From assembly GCF_003344625.1 (NCBI RefSeq), contig NZ_QPKJ02000002.1:124001-188000 (forward strand): a DNA stretch of 64,000 bases, written 5' to 3'. Position 1 is the first letter of the stretch; each line of letters starts with the position of its first letter. Of the stretch, positions 32,337-41,226 are shown in pieces. Made by a program: the position numbers and the translations under genes. Under the pieces are notes generated by a model that did no database searches, was not told the origin of the DNA, and was given only the letters and a program-made list of their open reading frames with translations. The DNA comes from Solirubrobacter deserti (lineage in GTDB: Bacteria; Actinomycetota; Thermoleophilia; Solirubrobacterales; Solirubrobacteraceae).

Positions 32337-33319
32337 CCGTCGGCCGACACCTCGCGCGGGCCCACTTCCCGGTAGCTGAAGTAGCCGATCTCCGCCGTGC
32401 CGTCGCGCATGAGGTCGACGATCGCGATGCCGGGCGGGGTGTCGCGGTAGCCCGGGTCGCCCTCATCCCACCAGTTGCCGCTCACGGCGCCGCCGCAGGC
32501 GAAGCGGACGGTGTTGTAGGTGATGTCGTCGCGCACGTGGTTGTGGCCGCTGAGCGCGAGCCGCACGTTCGGGTGGTCGAGCAGCAGCTCGTTGAGCTCG
32601 GGCAGGTCCGAGTGGACGCCCCAGCCGCCCGGCACGCGGAAGGAGCCGTCGGGCTGGCGCAGCGAAGCGTCCGTGAACGGCAGTGCGGTGTGGATCGGGA
32701 TGTGCGTGACGAGCACCACGTGCATCCAGCGCGGGGTGGCGGCGAGCTCGCGGCGCAGCCACGCGGTCTGCTCTTCGCCCAGCCGGCCGACGTACCCGCC
32801 GCCGCCCGTGAGCTCGATCGAGTCGAGGACGATCAGCTTCCACGCGCCGAGCTTCCACGCGTACCAGCTCGACTCGAGCCCGTACTCCTTCAGCGTCCAC
32901 GCCTTGCCCGCGAGCGGGTCGCCGCTCGAGCCGGGACCCGTCCAGCAGTCATGGTTGCCGACGACGTGCGCGACCGCCGTGCGGATGCCCTTGTAGACGC
33001 GCTGGTGCACCGCCCACTGCGCGGCGGTGTCGGCCTTGTTGGCGTACAGCGCGTCCATGATCGCGTCGCCGCCCTGGATCACGACGTCCGGCCGGTAGGC
33101 GAGCCCGAGCGCCAGCGCGCGCTTGGTCAGCGCCTCCGAGCGTGGGACGCCCGGCGTGACGTGCGCGTCGGTGAAGTGCAGCAGCCGGACGGCGCCACGG
33201 CGCCCATGCCAGCCGCCGCCACCCGTGGCGAGCGCCTTCGACGGTGTGAGCGCGAGCGCGGCCGATGCCGCTCCCGCGCCGGCGATGAAGCGACGGCGGG
33301 TCGTGTCGCGTGTGGACAA
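32321..33319 (-). CDS. Tat-exported calcineurin-type metallophosphoesterase
   Basis: A 332-residue protein. The N-terminus RDTTRRRFIAGAGAASAALA is a twin-arginine signal. The five metal-site blocks are complete: LLHFTDAHV at about 46-54, IQGGDAIMDAL near 82, VVGNHDCW near 119, LVTHIPIHT near 204 and LSGHNHVRDD near 256. The enzyme should hydrolyse phosphate esters outside the membrane with two metal ions; the substrate is unknown. The frame starts with TTG at 33319, supported by GGGAGG upstream. Confidence 0.92.
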   Translation of the reverse strand: MSTRDTTRRRFIAGAGAASAALALTPSKALATGGGGWHGRRGAVRLLHFTDAHVTPGVPRSEALTKRALALGLAYRPDVVIQGGDAIMDALYANKADTAAQWAVHQRVYKGIRTAVAHVVGNHDCWTGPGSSGDPLAGKAWTLKEYGLESSWYAWKLGAWKLIVLDSIELTGGGGYVGRLGEEQTAWLRRELAATPRWMHVVLVTHIPIHTALPFTDASLRQPDGSFRVPGGWGVHSDLPELNELLLDHPNVRLALSGHNHVRDDITYNTVRFACGGAVSGNWWDEGDPGYRDTPPGIAIVDLMRDGTAEIGYFSYREVGPREVSADGPARP

Positions 33320-33459
33320 GAGGAGCCTCCCGAGTTCCCATTGACCGCGGAGACGCTACGCCGCCTCGGCGCGCGCGATGTTGCGCAGGCGTGACTCACC
33401 GTCTCGCCTGTGAGACGTGCCGGGTTACCGGGGCGGCCGCCGGGGCAACGCAGAACACC

Positions 33460-34449
33460 ATGAAGCAGTCATTCATCCGCGGCGTCGTCGCCGCCACGCT
33501 CGCCGTCGGCGCGAGCGTCGGCGTGGCCGACACCGCCATGGCGGGAGGCAAGCAGGGCCATGGCGGCCGCGGCGTCCCCACCCAGCAGATCAACGTCCAG
33601 CTGTGGACGTTCGCCGAGTACATCGGCTTCGAGCCCGGTCCGGCCGCGGTCCAGCGCACCGAAGAGGTGTTCGCGAAGCTGCGCTCGTACGGCTACCGCA
33701 ACGTCGAGCCGTTCTCGACCAGCGGCCTGAGCGCGCAGGAGTACCGCGCGCTGCTCGACAAGTACGGCCTCAAGGCGCCCGGTCGCCACGTGGACGTCGG
33801 TCACCCGGCGGCTCCGCAGAACGTCGACCAGATCATCGCGGACAACAAGATCCTCGGCGTCAAGTACTTCGGCTCCGGCGGGACGCCCAACGACGACCTC
33901 GAGACCGAGGCCGACTGGGTCGCGTACGCCAAGTACCTGGACGAGGTCGGCGAGAAGGCCCGGCGCGCGGGCCAGACGCTGATCGTCCACAACCACAACT
34001 GGGAGTTCGAGCGGGTCTTCAACGGCCGCACGGCCTACGAGATCCTCGCGGCCAACACGTCCAAGAAGAACGTCGCGTTCCAGCTCGACCTCTACTGGGC
34101 CGTCCAGGCCGGGCAGGACCCCGTCGCGCTGCTGCAGCGCTACGGCAAGCGGATCCAGTTCTTCCACGTCAAGGACCGCCGGGCCAGCGACGGCCGGATC
34201 GAGATCGTCGGTCGCGGTCACATCGACTTCCCGCGCATCTTCGCGGCCTCCAAGGGCCAGATCCGCTACTACACGGTCGAGCACGACCCGCGCTTCGGCG
34301 ACGCCACGTTCAACCCGTTCGAGGCCGCCGAGGTCGGCTTCGACTACCTCGACAGCGTGACGTTTGCGGGCAAGCGCCACGACCGCGGGCGCGGCCATGG
34401 CCACGGCGACCGGGACGACCGCCCGGGCCGGGGGCGCGGCCGCCACTAG
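33460..34449 (+). CDS. Secreted sugar phosphate isomerase/epimerase-like TIM-barrel protein
   Basis: A 329-residue protein with a signal peptide (about 1-28, ending TAMAGG) ahead of a xylose-isomerase-like barrel (QLWTFAEYIGFEPGPAAVQR at about 47-66; LIVHNHNWEFERVFNGRTAY near 182; AFQLDLYWAVQAGQDPVALL near 207; IQFFHVKDRRASDGRIEIVG near 231). Candidate metal ligands are the His and Glu in HNHNWEFE, the Asp in LDLYW and the His in FHVKD. The tail RHDRGRGHGHGDRDDRPGRG is Arg/Gly/His-rich. It is divergent from the Tat-exported phosphoesterase. Secreted members of this family are often 3-keto-glycoside hydrolases or epimerases, but I cannot assign a substrate. Confidence 0.82.
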   Translation: MKQSFIRGVVAATLAVGASVGVADTAMAGGKQGHGGRGVPTQQINVQLWTFAEYIGFEPGPAAVQRTEEVFAKLRSYGYRNVEPFSTSGLSAQEYRALLDKYGLKAPGRHVDVGHPAAPQNVDQIIADNKILGVKYFGSGGTPNDDLETEADWVAYAKYLDEVGEKARRAGQTLIVHNHNWEFERVFNGRTAYEILAANTSKKNVAFQLDLYWAVQAGQDPVALLQRYGKRIQFFHVKDRRASDGRIEIVGRGHIDFPRIFAASKGQIRYYTVEHDPRFGDATFNPFEAAEVGFDYLDSVTFAGKRHDRGRGHGHGDRDDRPGRGRGRH

Positions 34450-34464
34450 TCGTACGCTGGGGGC

Positions 34465-35328
34465 GTGCGGATCGCGACCTGGAACGTCAACTCGGTCAAG
34501 CAGCGCGTCCCCCGGCTCCTGCCGTGGCTCGATGAACGCCGACCCGACGTCGTCTGCCTGCAGGAGACCAAGCTCACCGACGAGGCCTTCGGAGAGCTCC
34601 TGAACGAGGAGCTCTCCGCTCGCGGGTACGAGAGCGCCGTGTACGGCGAGGCGGCGTGGAACGGCGTCGCGATCCTGTCCAAGGTCGGGCTCGAGGACGT
34701 CGTCCGCGGCATCCCGGACGGCCCCGGCTTTCCCGAGCCGGAGGCCCGCGCCGTCAGCGCGACCTGTGGTGGCGTGCGGTTCACCTGCGTGTACGTGCCC
34801 AACGGCCGCTCGCCCGGGTCCGACCACTACGAGTACAAGCTCAAGTGGCTCGCGGCCCTGAAGGACATGGTCGCGGCGGGGCCGGAAGCGGCGGTCGTCC
34901 TCGGCGACATGAACATCGCGCCCGCGGACGACGACGTCTTCGACCCCGACGCCTACATCGGCCAGACGCACGTCACCGGGCCGGAGCGGGAGGCGCTGAC
35001 CGCGCTGCAGTCGGTCGGCCTGCGCGACGTGATCCGCGAGCGCTGGCCCGACGAGCGTGTCTTCACGTATTGGGACTACCGCGCCGGCATGTTCCACAAG
35101 GACCTGGGGATGCGGATCGACCTGATCCTCGCGACCGGTCCAGTCGCCGAGCGCCGGGCCGCGGCCTGGGTCGACCGCCAGGCGCGCAAGGGCTCGGGCC
35201 CCAGCGACCACGCGCCCGTGATGCTCGACCTCGACACGGCGCCCGACGGCGACATCGGCCCGATGGTCCCGCCGCCGTCGGCCAAGCCCGCCAAGCGCGG
35301 CTCACACCGGCTGCCCCAGGCTCCGTAG
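34465..35328 (+). CDS. xthA: Exodeoxyribonuclease III / AP endonuclease
   Basis: A 287-residue enzyme with all EEP-fold motifs: RIATWNVNSVKQRVPRLLPW at the start, DVVCLQETKLTD near 28, YVPNGRSPGSDHYEYKLKWL near 111, VVLGDMNIAPADDDVFD near 149, MRIDLILAT near 218 and GPSDHAPVMLDL near 245. It acts in base excision repair on abasic sites and 3' ends of DNA. The GTG at 34465 lies 15 bp after the previous stop. The last residues are a Pro/Lys tail. It overlaps the convergent hydrolase gene by 27 bp. Confidence 0.95.
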   Translation: MRIATWNVNSVKQRVPRLLPWLDERRPDVVCLQETKLTDEAFGELLNEELSARGYESAVYGEAAWNGVAILSKVGLEDVVRGIPDGPGFPEPEARAVSATCGGVRFTCVYVPNGRSPGSDHYEYKLKWLAALKDMVAAGPEAAVVLGDMNIAPADDDVFDPDAYIGQTHVTGPEREALTALQSVGLRDVIRERWPDERVFTYWDYRAGMFHKDLGMRIDLILATGPVAERRAAAWVDRQARKGSGPSDHAPVMLDLDTAPDGDIGPMVPPPSAKPAKRGSHRLPQAP

Positions 35329-36147
35329 GAAGTCCTCGAGGAGCGCGTTGACCGCCTGCGGGCGTTCCTGCTGGACCCAGTGGCCGCAGTCGGGGATGAC
35401 GTGGCCTTCGGCGGGCATCCACAGACGGGTGCTGTCGCGTTCGCCGGTGATGAAGATCGAGGGCACGCGCAGCTCGTCGAAGGCGGCCAGGTCCTCCCAG
35501 TCGCGGACGAAGTTGCGGTAGCGGTTCAGTGGGCCGGCGAAGCCGCCTCGCTCGAAGGCGGCGACGATGGCCTCGAAGTCGTCCACCCAGGCCGGCAGCG
35601 CTGCGTCCGGGAGGTGCATCGGGTTGCCGAACCAGCCCGGCGTGCCGTCGGTGAGGGCGGCGTAGAAGCGGCGCAGCCAGCTCTCGATGTCGGCTTCGAT
35701 CTCGCGCTGCGCCGCGTCCGTCTGGAAGTGGGCGACGTAGAAGTCGGGCGGGAACGCGGGCGGCGTGTCCGCGCGCGGCTGGTACGGGACGCCGAGCAGG
35801 GCGACCGCCGTGAAGCGGTCCGGCCGCACCTGCGCGGAGGCGGCGGCGATCGGGGAGCCCCAGTCGTGGCCGACGACGACGGCGGTGTCCGCCTCCAGCG
35901 CCTCGAGCACCGCGACGTTATCGGCGACGTGCGCGAGCATCCGGTAGGCCTCGACGGCGTCGGGCTTGAGCGAGTCGCCGTAGCCACGGACGTCGATCGC
36001 CACCGCGCGGTAGCCGCCGGCGGCGAGCGCGGGCAGCTGGTGGCGCCACGCCCACGCGCCTTCCGGGAAGCCGTGGATGAGCAGCACCAGTGGCCCTTCC
36101 CCCTCGATCACCGCGTGGATGTGCCCGCCGGGTACGTCGATCTGCAT
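35302..36147 (-). CDS. Epoxide-hydrolase-like alpha/beta hydrolase
   Basis: A 281-residue protein with the epoxide hydrolase motifs: HGFPEGAWAWRHQLPAL at about 25-41 (oxyanion HGxP), the nucleophile VVVGHDWGSPIA at about 90-101 with Asp in GHDWG, and the catalytic His in IPDCGHWVQQERP near residue 256. An acid at E236/D238 in ITGERD fits the triad. The Asp nucleophile favours epoxide hydrolase or haloalkane dehalogenase over esterase; one of the cap-domain Tyr residues may be in FYAAL. It is divergent from the XRE-cupin regulator, with 48 bp between starts. Confidence 0.9.
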   Translation of the reverse strand: MQIDVPGGHIHAVIEGEGPLVLLIHGFPEGAWAWRHQLPALAAGGYRAVAIDVRGYGDSLKPDAVEAYRMLAHVADNVAVLEALEADTAVVVGHDWGSPIAAASAQVRPDRFTAVALLGVPYQPRADTPPAFPPDFYVAHFQTDAAQREIEADIESWLRRFYAALTDGTPGWFGNPMHLPDAALPAWVDDFEAIVAAFERGGFAGPLNRYRNFVRDWEDLAAFDELRVPSIFITGERDSTRLWMPAEGHVIPDCGHWVQQERPQAVNALLEDFLRSLGQPV

Positions 36148-36195
36148 GGCTCGAGGGTGGAGGCGCGCGCCGCGCCTGCCAAGCTCGTTGCCGGA

Positions 36196-36687
36196 ATGGC
36201 AATCGAGGACCGGGTGCGTGCGCGGCTGCGGCAGGCGCGCTTCGAGCGCGGGCTCTCGCTGGCGGAGCTGGCAGCGCAGGCCGGCATGACCGCGTCGACG
36301 ATCAGCCGGCTGGAGACCGGCGCGCGCCGGCTCACGCTCGCGCAGGTCGAGCGGCTGGCGGACGCGCTGCAGCTGCCGGTCGAGGCGCTGCTCGTCGGCG
36401 GCGAGCCCGAGCCGGCGCGGGACGGCCGAACGTGGTGGCCGGTCGGCCCGGAAGGCCCCGACGGCCCGCGCGTGTACCGCGTCGTGCTGCCGGTCGAGGA
36501 GCCGGTCCGTCACCAGCACGAGGGCCACCAGTGGCTGCACGTGCTCGACGGCACGGTGCGGGTGCTGGTGGGCGCGTCGGACCGGCTGCTGCGCGCGGGA
36601 GAGGCGGCGGAGTTCTCCACCTGGGAGCCGCACGCGCTGGTCGCGGTCGACGCCCCGGCCGAGGTGCTGATCGTCTTTCGTCCCTAG
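36196..36687 (+). CDS. XRE-family regulator with cupin domain
   Basis: A 163-residue protein with an XRE helix-turn-helix at about 8-60 (LRQARFERGLSLAELAAQAG, then MTASTISRLETGARRLTLAQ) and a C-terminal cupin (VRHQHEGHQWLHVLDGTVRV at about 102-121, with His ligands, then EFSTWEPHALVAVD). The cupin would bind a small ligand, often an amino acid or polyamine derivative. It is divergent from the hydrolase gene and 43 bp ahead of the M20-AbgT-SLC13 operon, either of which it may control. Confidence 0.92.
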   Translation: MAIEDRVRARLRQARFERGLSLAELAAQAGMTASTISRLETGARRLTLAQVERLADALQLPVEALLVGGEPEPARDGRTWWPVGPEGPDGPRVYRVVLPVEEPVRHQHEGHQWLHVLDGTVRVLVGASDRLLRAGEAAEFSTWEPHALVAVDAPAEVLIVFRP

Positions 36688-36711
36688 CGGGTGATGCCCA
36701 CTCACCCCGCT
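36686..36711 (+). terminator. Hairpin between the XRE-cupin gene and the M20 operon
   Basis: AGCGGGTGA pairs with TCACCCCGCT with one bulged C around a 7-base loop, starting inside the stop codon of the regulator gene and ending 19 bp before the next ATG. It may end the regulator transcript or attenuate read-through into the operon. Confidence 0.4.
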
Positions 36712-36730
36712 GCGTCAGAGGGTGCGCCGC

Positions 36731-38047
36731 ATGGCGCACGTGGGGCTGGATCTCAAGCAGGACCTGGCCGAGCTGATCGCGATCCCGTCGATCTCGCCCG
36801 CGCCGCTCGGACCGCTGCACGACGCGTTCGAGCGCGTGAAGGCGCTGTTCGCCGGCGCCGGCGTGCAGGACCTGCGCGCGCTGGAGCTGCCGGACACGGC
36901 GCCGGTGCTGGTCGGGGAGATCCCCCCGCCGCCCGGCGCCCCGACCGTCCTGCTCTACAGCCACTACGACGTCGTGCCGGCGGGGGACGAGGCGCTGTGG
37001 ACGTCGCCGCCGTTCGAGCCCGTCGAACGCGACGGCGCGATCTACGGCCGCGGCAGCGCCGACTCGAAGGCGAACATCGTCGCGCACGCCGGTGCGTTGC
37101 AGGCGTGGGACGGGCGGCCGCCGGTCGGCATCAAGCTCGTCATCGAAGGCCAGGAGGAGGTCGGCGGCGGCGCGCTCACCACCTATCCGCCGACGGCGCC
37201 CGAGCTGTTCGCCGCCGACGCGATGCTGATCGGCGACATGGGCAGCGTCCGGCCGGGCGTGCCGACGCTCACCGTCGCGCTGCGCGGGATGGCGATGGTG
37301 ACCGTCGAGGTGCGCACGCTCGACGGCGCCAAGCACAGCGGCCAGTTCGGCGGCGCGGCGCCCGACGCGCTGCTCGCCGTCCTGCGGGCGCTCGCCTCGC
37401 TGCACGACGAGCACGGCGACGTGGCGGTCGAAGGGCTGCGGCGCGACGAGTGGAACGGCGAGTCCTACTCCGACGACGAGTTCCGCGCGCTGGCCGAGGT
37501 GCGCGACGGGATGCCGCTGATCGGCACGGGCGGGCTCGGCTCGCGCGTGTGGTCGGGACCGGCGATCACGGTCACGGGGATCGACGTGCCGAGCGTCGAG
37601 AACGCGCTCAACGCCGTCTCGCCGTACGCGCGGGCGACCATCAACCTGCGCGTGCATCCCGAGCAGGACGCGGTGCAGGCGCAGGCGGCGCTCGTCCATC
37701 ACCTCCGGGCGGTCCGCCCGTTCGGTATCGAGCTGGAGGTGAGTGCGGGGGCGACGGGCAACGGCTTCGCGGCGGGCACCGGCGGGCCGGCGTACGCGGC
37801 CGCCCGAGCGGCGATGGTGAAGGCGTGGGGGATCGAGCCGGTGAGCGCCGCGGGTGGTGGGTCGATCCCGCTCGTCAACGCGCTCGCAGCGGCGGCACCG
37901 CACGCCGAGATCCTGCTCGTGGGTGCGACGGACGGCTACGCGAACATCCACGCGCCCGACGAGCGGGTGCTGATCGACGAGCTCGAGCGGGCGGTCGGGT
38001 TCGAGGCCGCGTTCTTCGGCGAGCTCGCGGAGCGCGCGCGTGGCTGA
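36731..38047 (+). CDS. M20-family dipeptidase-like metallopeptidase
   Basis: A 438-residue protein with the M20 di-metal motifs: LLYSHYDVVPAGDEALW near residue 76 (first His and the Asp), IYGRGSADSKANIVAH near 105 (bridging Asp), and VIEGQEEVGGG near 138 (catalytic Glu-Glu). The dimerisation lid lies between about 180 and 310. It resembles the carnosinase/ArgE-like dipeptidase group. Start: ATG at 36731 with AGAGGG eight bases upstream. It overlaps by 8 bp the AbgT transporter gene, a pairing that recalls p-aminobenzoyl-glutamate use (AbgAB-AbgT). Confidence 0.92.
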   Translation: MAHVGLDLKQDLAELIAIPSISPAPLGPLHDAFERVKALFAGAGVQDLRALELPDTAPVLVGEIPPPPGAPTVLLYSHYDVVPAGDEALWTSPPFEPVERDGAIYGRGSADSKANIVAHAGALQAWDGRPPVGIKLVIEGQEEVGGGALTTYPPTAPELFAADAMLIGDMGSVRPGVPTLTVALRGMAMVTVEVRTLDGAKHSGQFGGAAPDALLAVLRALASLHDEHGDVAVEGLRRDEWNGESYSDDEFRALAEVRDGMPLIGTGGLGSRVWSGPAITVTGIDVPSVENALNAVSPYARATINLRVHPEQDAVQAQAALVHHLRAVRPFGIELEVSAGATGNGFAAGTGGPAYAAARAAMVKAWGIEPVSAAGGGSIPLVNALAAAAPHAEILLVGATDGYANIHAPDERVLIDELERAVGFEAAFFGELAERARG

Positions 38048-39689
38048 CATCGCGGTCGCGCCCGCGGCGCCGCGCATGCAGCGCGCGCTCGACGGGATCG
38101 AGCGGATGGGCAACCGCATGCCCGATCCCGCGATCCTGTTCCTGTGGCTCTGCCTGGGCGTGATCGTGCTCTCGCAGGTGCTGGCCTGGTTCGACATCTC
38201 CGCCACCTACGAGGTCGTCGAGCCGCCGCCGGTGCCGGGTGAGGAGACCTACTACGGCGGCTCCAGCGACCCGGTGTACGTCACGCCGTACGAGCACGAG
38301 CCGGCCGAGAGCTACGAGGTGCGGCGGCAGACGACCGAGGTCGAAGGGCTGCTCACGGGCGACGGCGTGCGCTTCCTGTTCACGTCGTTCGTCGACAACT
38401 TCCGCAACTTCGCGGCGGTCGCGATCATCCTCGTGGTGATGATCGGCGTCGGCCTCGCGGAGGCCGCGGGGCTGATCGGCGCGCTCATCCGCAGGCTCGT
38501 CGCGGTCGCGCCCGCGTCGACGCTCACCTTCATCATCGTGCTGCTCGGGATGATCTCCAGCATCGCGTCGGACGCGGGCTACATCGTCCTCATCCCGTTG
38601 GGGGCGGTGGCGTTCAAGAGCGTCGGGCGCAACCCGCTGGCGGGCATCGCGGCGGCGTTCGCGGGCGTCGCGGCGGGGTTCGGCGTCAACTTCCTGATCA
38701 CGCCGCTGGACGGCGTGCTGACGGAGATCACCAACGACGCGTCCGGGCTGGTCGCGCCGGACATGCGGATCGACCTCGCCGCGAACCTGTACTTCGGGAT
38801 CGTGTCGGCGCTGTTCGTCACGGTCGTGCTCACGCTGGTGACCGCGCGGCTCGTAGAGCCGCGGATGCCGAAGTGGAACGCGGCGGACGAGACGGTCCCG
38901 GACGAGCCGGAGCCGGTCGTCGACAAGGCGGCCGAGGCGCGCGGACTGCGCTACGCGCTCTGGGCCACCTTGGGGGTGGTGGCCGTGATCGCGCTGCTGA
39001 CCGCGATCCCGGGCGCGCCCCTGCAGCATCCCGAGACCGGTGACGTGATCGGCGACTCGCCGTTCATGGACAGCCTGATCGTGATCATCGCGGTGATCTT
39101 CCTCGCCGCGGGATTGGGCTACGGGCGCGGCGCGGGGACGCTGCGCACCAGCGCCGAGATCCTGTCCTCGATCACGAAGTCGTGGGCGGGGATGGCGTCG
39201 CTGCTGTTCCTGTTCCTGCTGATCGCCCAGTTCATCGCGTACTTCTCGTACTCGAACATGGCCGAGGTGGCGGCGGTCGGCCTCGGGGACGTGCTCGAGC
39301 AGCTGGACATCGGCGCCGTGTGGCTGCTGATCGGCTTCATGCTCGTGACGATGGTCGTGGACCTGATCATGCCCGCGGCGATCGCGAAGTGGGCGATCCT
39401 CGCGCCGATCTTCATCCCGCTGCTGATCCGGCTCGACGTGACGCCGCAGACCGTGCTCGCCGCCTACCGCGTCGCGGACTCGCCGCTGAACGTGCTCACG
39501 CCGCTGATGGCGTACTTCCCGCTGATCGTGGTGTTCGTCCAGCGCTACCAGCGCGGTGCCGGGATCGGGACCGTGGTGTCGCTGATGCTCCCGTACGTGG
39601 TGATCCTGTCGATCGCCTGGATGCTCTTCTTCGTGGCGTGGTACCTGGTCGGGATCCCGCTCGGCCCGGGAGCGCCCGTGCACCCGTAG
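38040..39689 (+). CDS. abgT: AbgT-family transporter
   Basis: A 549-residue membrane protein with the AbgT layout: first segment at about 28-50, a periplasmic loop, then ILVVMIGVGLAEAAGLIGAL, the hairpin region GFGVNFLITPLDGVLTEIT and a second half with MASLLFLFLLIAQFIAYF and VVDLIMPAAIAKWAILAPIF. AbgT proteins carry p-aminobenzoyl-glutamate or export sulfonamides. The start GTG lies inside the M20 gene. Coupling to a dipeptidase favours uptake of a peptide-like substrate, followed by cleavage. Confidence 0.92.
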   Translation: MADIAVAPAAPRMQRALDGIERMGNRMPDPAILFLWLCLGVIVLSQVLAWFDISATYEVVEPPPVPGEETYYGGSSDPVYVTPYEHEPAESYEVRRQTTEVEGLLTGDGVRFLFTSFVDNFRNFAAVAIILVVMIGVGLAEAAGLIGALIRRLVAVAPASTLTFIIVLLGMISSIASDAGYIVLIPLGAVAFKSVGRNPLAGIAAAFAGVAAGFGVNFLITPLDGVLTEITNDASGLVAPDMRIDLAANLYFGIVSALFVTVVLTLVTARLVEPRMPKWNAADETVPDEPEPVVDKAAEARGLRYALWATLGVVAVIALLTAIPGAPLQHPETGDVIGDSPFMDSLIVIIAVIFLAAGLGYGRGAGTLRTSAEILSSITKSWAGMASLLFLFLLIAQFIAYFSYSNMAEVAAVGLGDVLEQLDIGAVWLLIGFMLVTMVVDLIMPAAIAKWAILAPIFIPLLIRLDVTPQTVLAAYRVADSPLNVLTPLMAYFPLIVVFVQRYQRGAGIGTVVSLMLPYVVILSIAWMLFFVAWYLVGIPLGPGAPVHP

Positions 39690-39693
39690 CGGC

Positions 39694-41226
39694 ATGGACG
39701 ACAGCACGATCACGTTCGTCGTGCTGGGCGCGACCGTGCTGTTGTTCGTGGTGGACCGGCTGCCGGTGGCGGTCGTGGCGCTGCTCGTCCCGCTGGCGCT
39801 GTGGGCGACCGGCGTGCTCTCGCTCGAGGACGCACTGGCCGGGTTCGGGGACCCGACCGTGCTGTTCATCGCGGCGCTGTTCGTGGTCAGCGAGGCGCTG
39901 GAGGCGGCGGGCGTGACGGCGTGGGTGGGGCAGCAGCTGGTGGCGCGGGTGGGCGGTTCGCGCGTGCGGCTGATCGTGTTGACGATGGGGCTGGCGGCGG
40001 GGCTGACGGCCCTGCTGAACGTCAATGGCGCGGTGGCCGCGCTGGTGCCGGTGGCGGTGGTCCTCGCGGTGCGCACACGACATTCCCCCTCGCAGCTGCT
40101 GCTGCCGGTCGCGTTCGCGGCCCACGCGGGGTCGCTGCTGGCGCTGACCGGCACGCCGGTGAACGTGATCGTGGCCGAGGAGGGCGGGTTCGGGTTCTTC
40201 GAGTTCGCACTCGCCGGGGTGCCGCTCGTGCTCGGGACGGTGCTGATCGTCCTGCTGTTCGGCGAGCGGCTGCTGCCCTCGCGCACGCCGCGGTCGATCG
40301 CGCCCGACTTCAGCGGCCACGCGCGGACGCTGGTGGAGCAGTACCAGCTCGACCACCCGGAGGACGCGTTGCTCAACCGCCGCAGCGGGGTGGCGGAGGT
40401 GGTCATCCCGCCGCGCTCGGCGCTGGCCGGCGATCGGGTGTTCCCGGGCATGGTCACCCCCAGCGGGGACCTGGTTGTGCTGGCGGTGCAGCGGCGTGGG
40501 GAGGACGTCGGGCCGACCGCGCTGAGCGAGGGCGACACGCTGCTGCTGCAGGGGTCGTGGGACGCCCTGGATCGTGGCCTGGACGAGCTGCTCGTGGTCG
40601 ACGAGCCGGAGCTGGTGCGGCGCGCGGTGCCGCTCGGCGCGGGCGCGGGGCGGGCGCTCGGCGTGCTGGCCGCGATGGTCGTGCTGCTGGCGAGCGGGTT
40701 GGTGCCGGCCGCGGTGGCGGGGCTGCTGGCGGCGATGGCGATGGTCGTCCTGCGCGTGCTGACGGTGGAGGAGGCCCAGCGCGGCGTGTCGTGGACGACG
40801 GTCGTGCTCGTCGGCGGGATGATGTCCCTGTCGGCCGCGATGGTGGCGACCGGCGCGGCCGGTTCGCTCGCGGGACTGCTGGTGGACGTGGTCGGCGACC
40901 TCGGGCCGCACGCGTTGCTGCTCGGCCTGTTCGTGCTCACGGCCGCGCTCGGGCAGCTGATCTCCAACATGGCCACGGCGCTGATCGTGATCCCGGTGGC
41001 GCTCACGGCGGCCGCGGACATGGACGTCGCGGCCGAGCCGGTGTTGATGGCCGTGGCGGTCTCGGCCGCGGCCGCGTTCCTCACCCCGGTCGCGACGCCG
41101 GCGAACCTCATGGTCATGGAGCCGGGCGGCTACCGCTTCGGCGACTACTGGAAGCTCGGCCTGCCGCTGCTCGTGCTGTTCGGCGTGGTCGCGGTGCTGT
41201 GGGTGCCGCTGATCTGGCGCTTCTAG
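39694..41226 (+). CDS. SLC13-family permease with central TrkA-C domain
   Basis: A 510-residue protein: a membrane half at about 1-190 (LLNVNGAVAALVPVAVVLAV, then LTGTPVNVIVAEEGG, the SLC13-type N-P/T-N hairpin), a cytoplasmic RCK_C/TrkA-C domain at about 215-300 (VAEVVIPPRSALAGDRVFPG; LSEGDTLLLQGSWDALDR), and a second membrane half (QLISNMATALIVIPVALTAA; FLTPVATPANLMVMEPGGY). Such proteins carry dicarboxylates, sulfate or similar anions. It starts 5 bp after abgT and is the last gene of the M20-AbgT-SLC13 operon. Confidence 0.9.
   Translation: MDDSTITFVVLGATVLLFVVDRLPVAVVALLVPLALWATGVLSLEDALAGFGDPTVLFIAALFVVSEALEAAGVTAWVGQQLVARVGGSRVRLIVLTMGLAAGLTALLNVNGAVAALVPVAVVLAVRTRHSPSQLLLPVAFAAHAGSLLALTGTPVNVIVAEEGGFGFFEFALAGVPLVLGTVLIVLLFGERLLPSRTPRSIAPDFSGHARTLVEQYQLDHPEDALLNRRSGVAEVVIPPRSALAGDRVFPGMVTPSGDLVVLAVQRRGEDVGPTALSEGDTLLLQGSWDALDRGLDELLVVDEPELVRRAVPLGAGAGRALGVLAAMVVLLASGLVPAAVAGLLAAMAMVVLRVLTVEEAQRGVSWTTVVLVGGMMSLSAAMVATGAAGSLAGLLVDVVGDLGPHALLLGLFVLTAALGQLISNMATALIVIPVALTAAADMDVAAEPVLMAVAVSAAAAFLTPVATPANLMVMEPGGYRFGDYWKLGLPLLVLFGVVAVLWVPLIWRF

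Noticed and set aside
33401..33416. An imperfect GTCTC/GAGAC inverted repeat before the secreted TIM-barrel gene.
   Set aside because: Arms of 5 bp in this composition are expected by chance.
33469..35211. A 580-codon minus-strand frame over the TIM-barrel and exonuclease genes.
   Set aside because: It is antisense to two genes with clear motifs and lacks a signal for translation.
37875..41117. A 1080-codon open frame on the minus strand across the M20-AbgT-SLC13 genes.
   Set aside because: It is antisense to well-supported membrane protein genes and its translation is Arg/His/Ala-rich low complexity, as expected of a GC-rich shadow frame.
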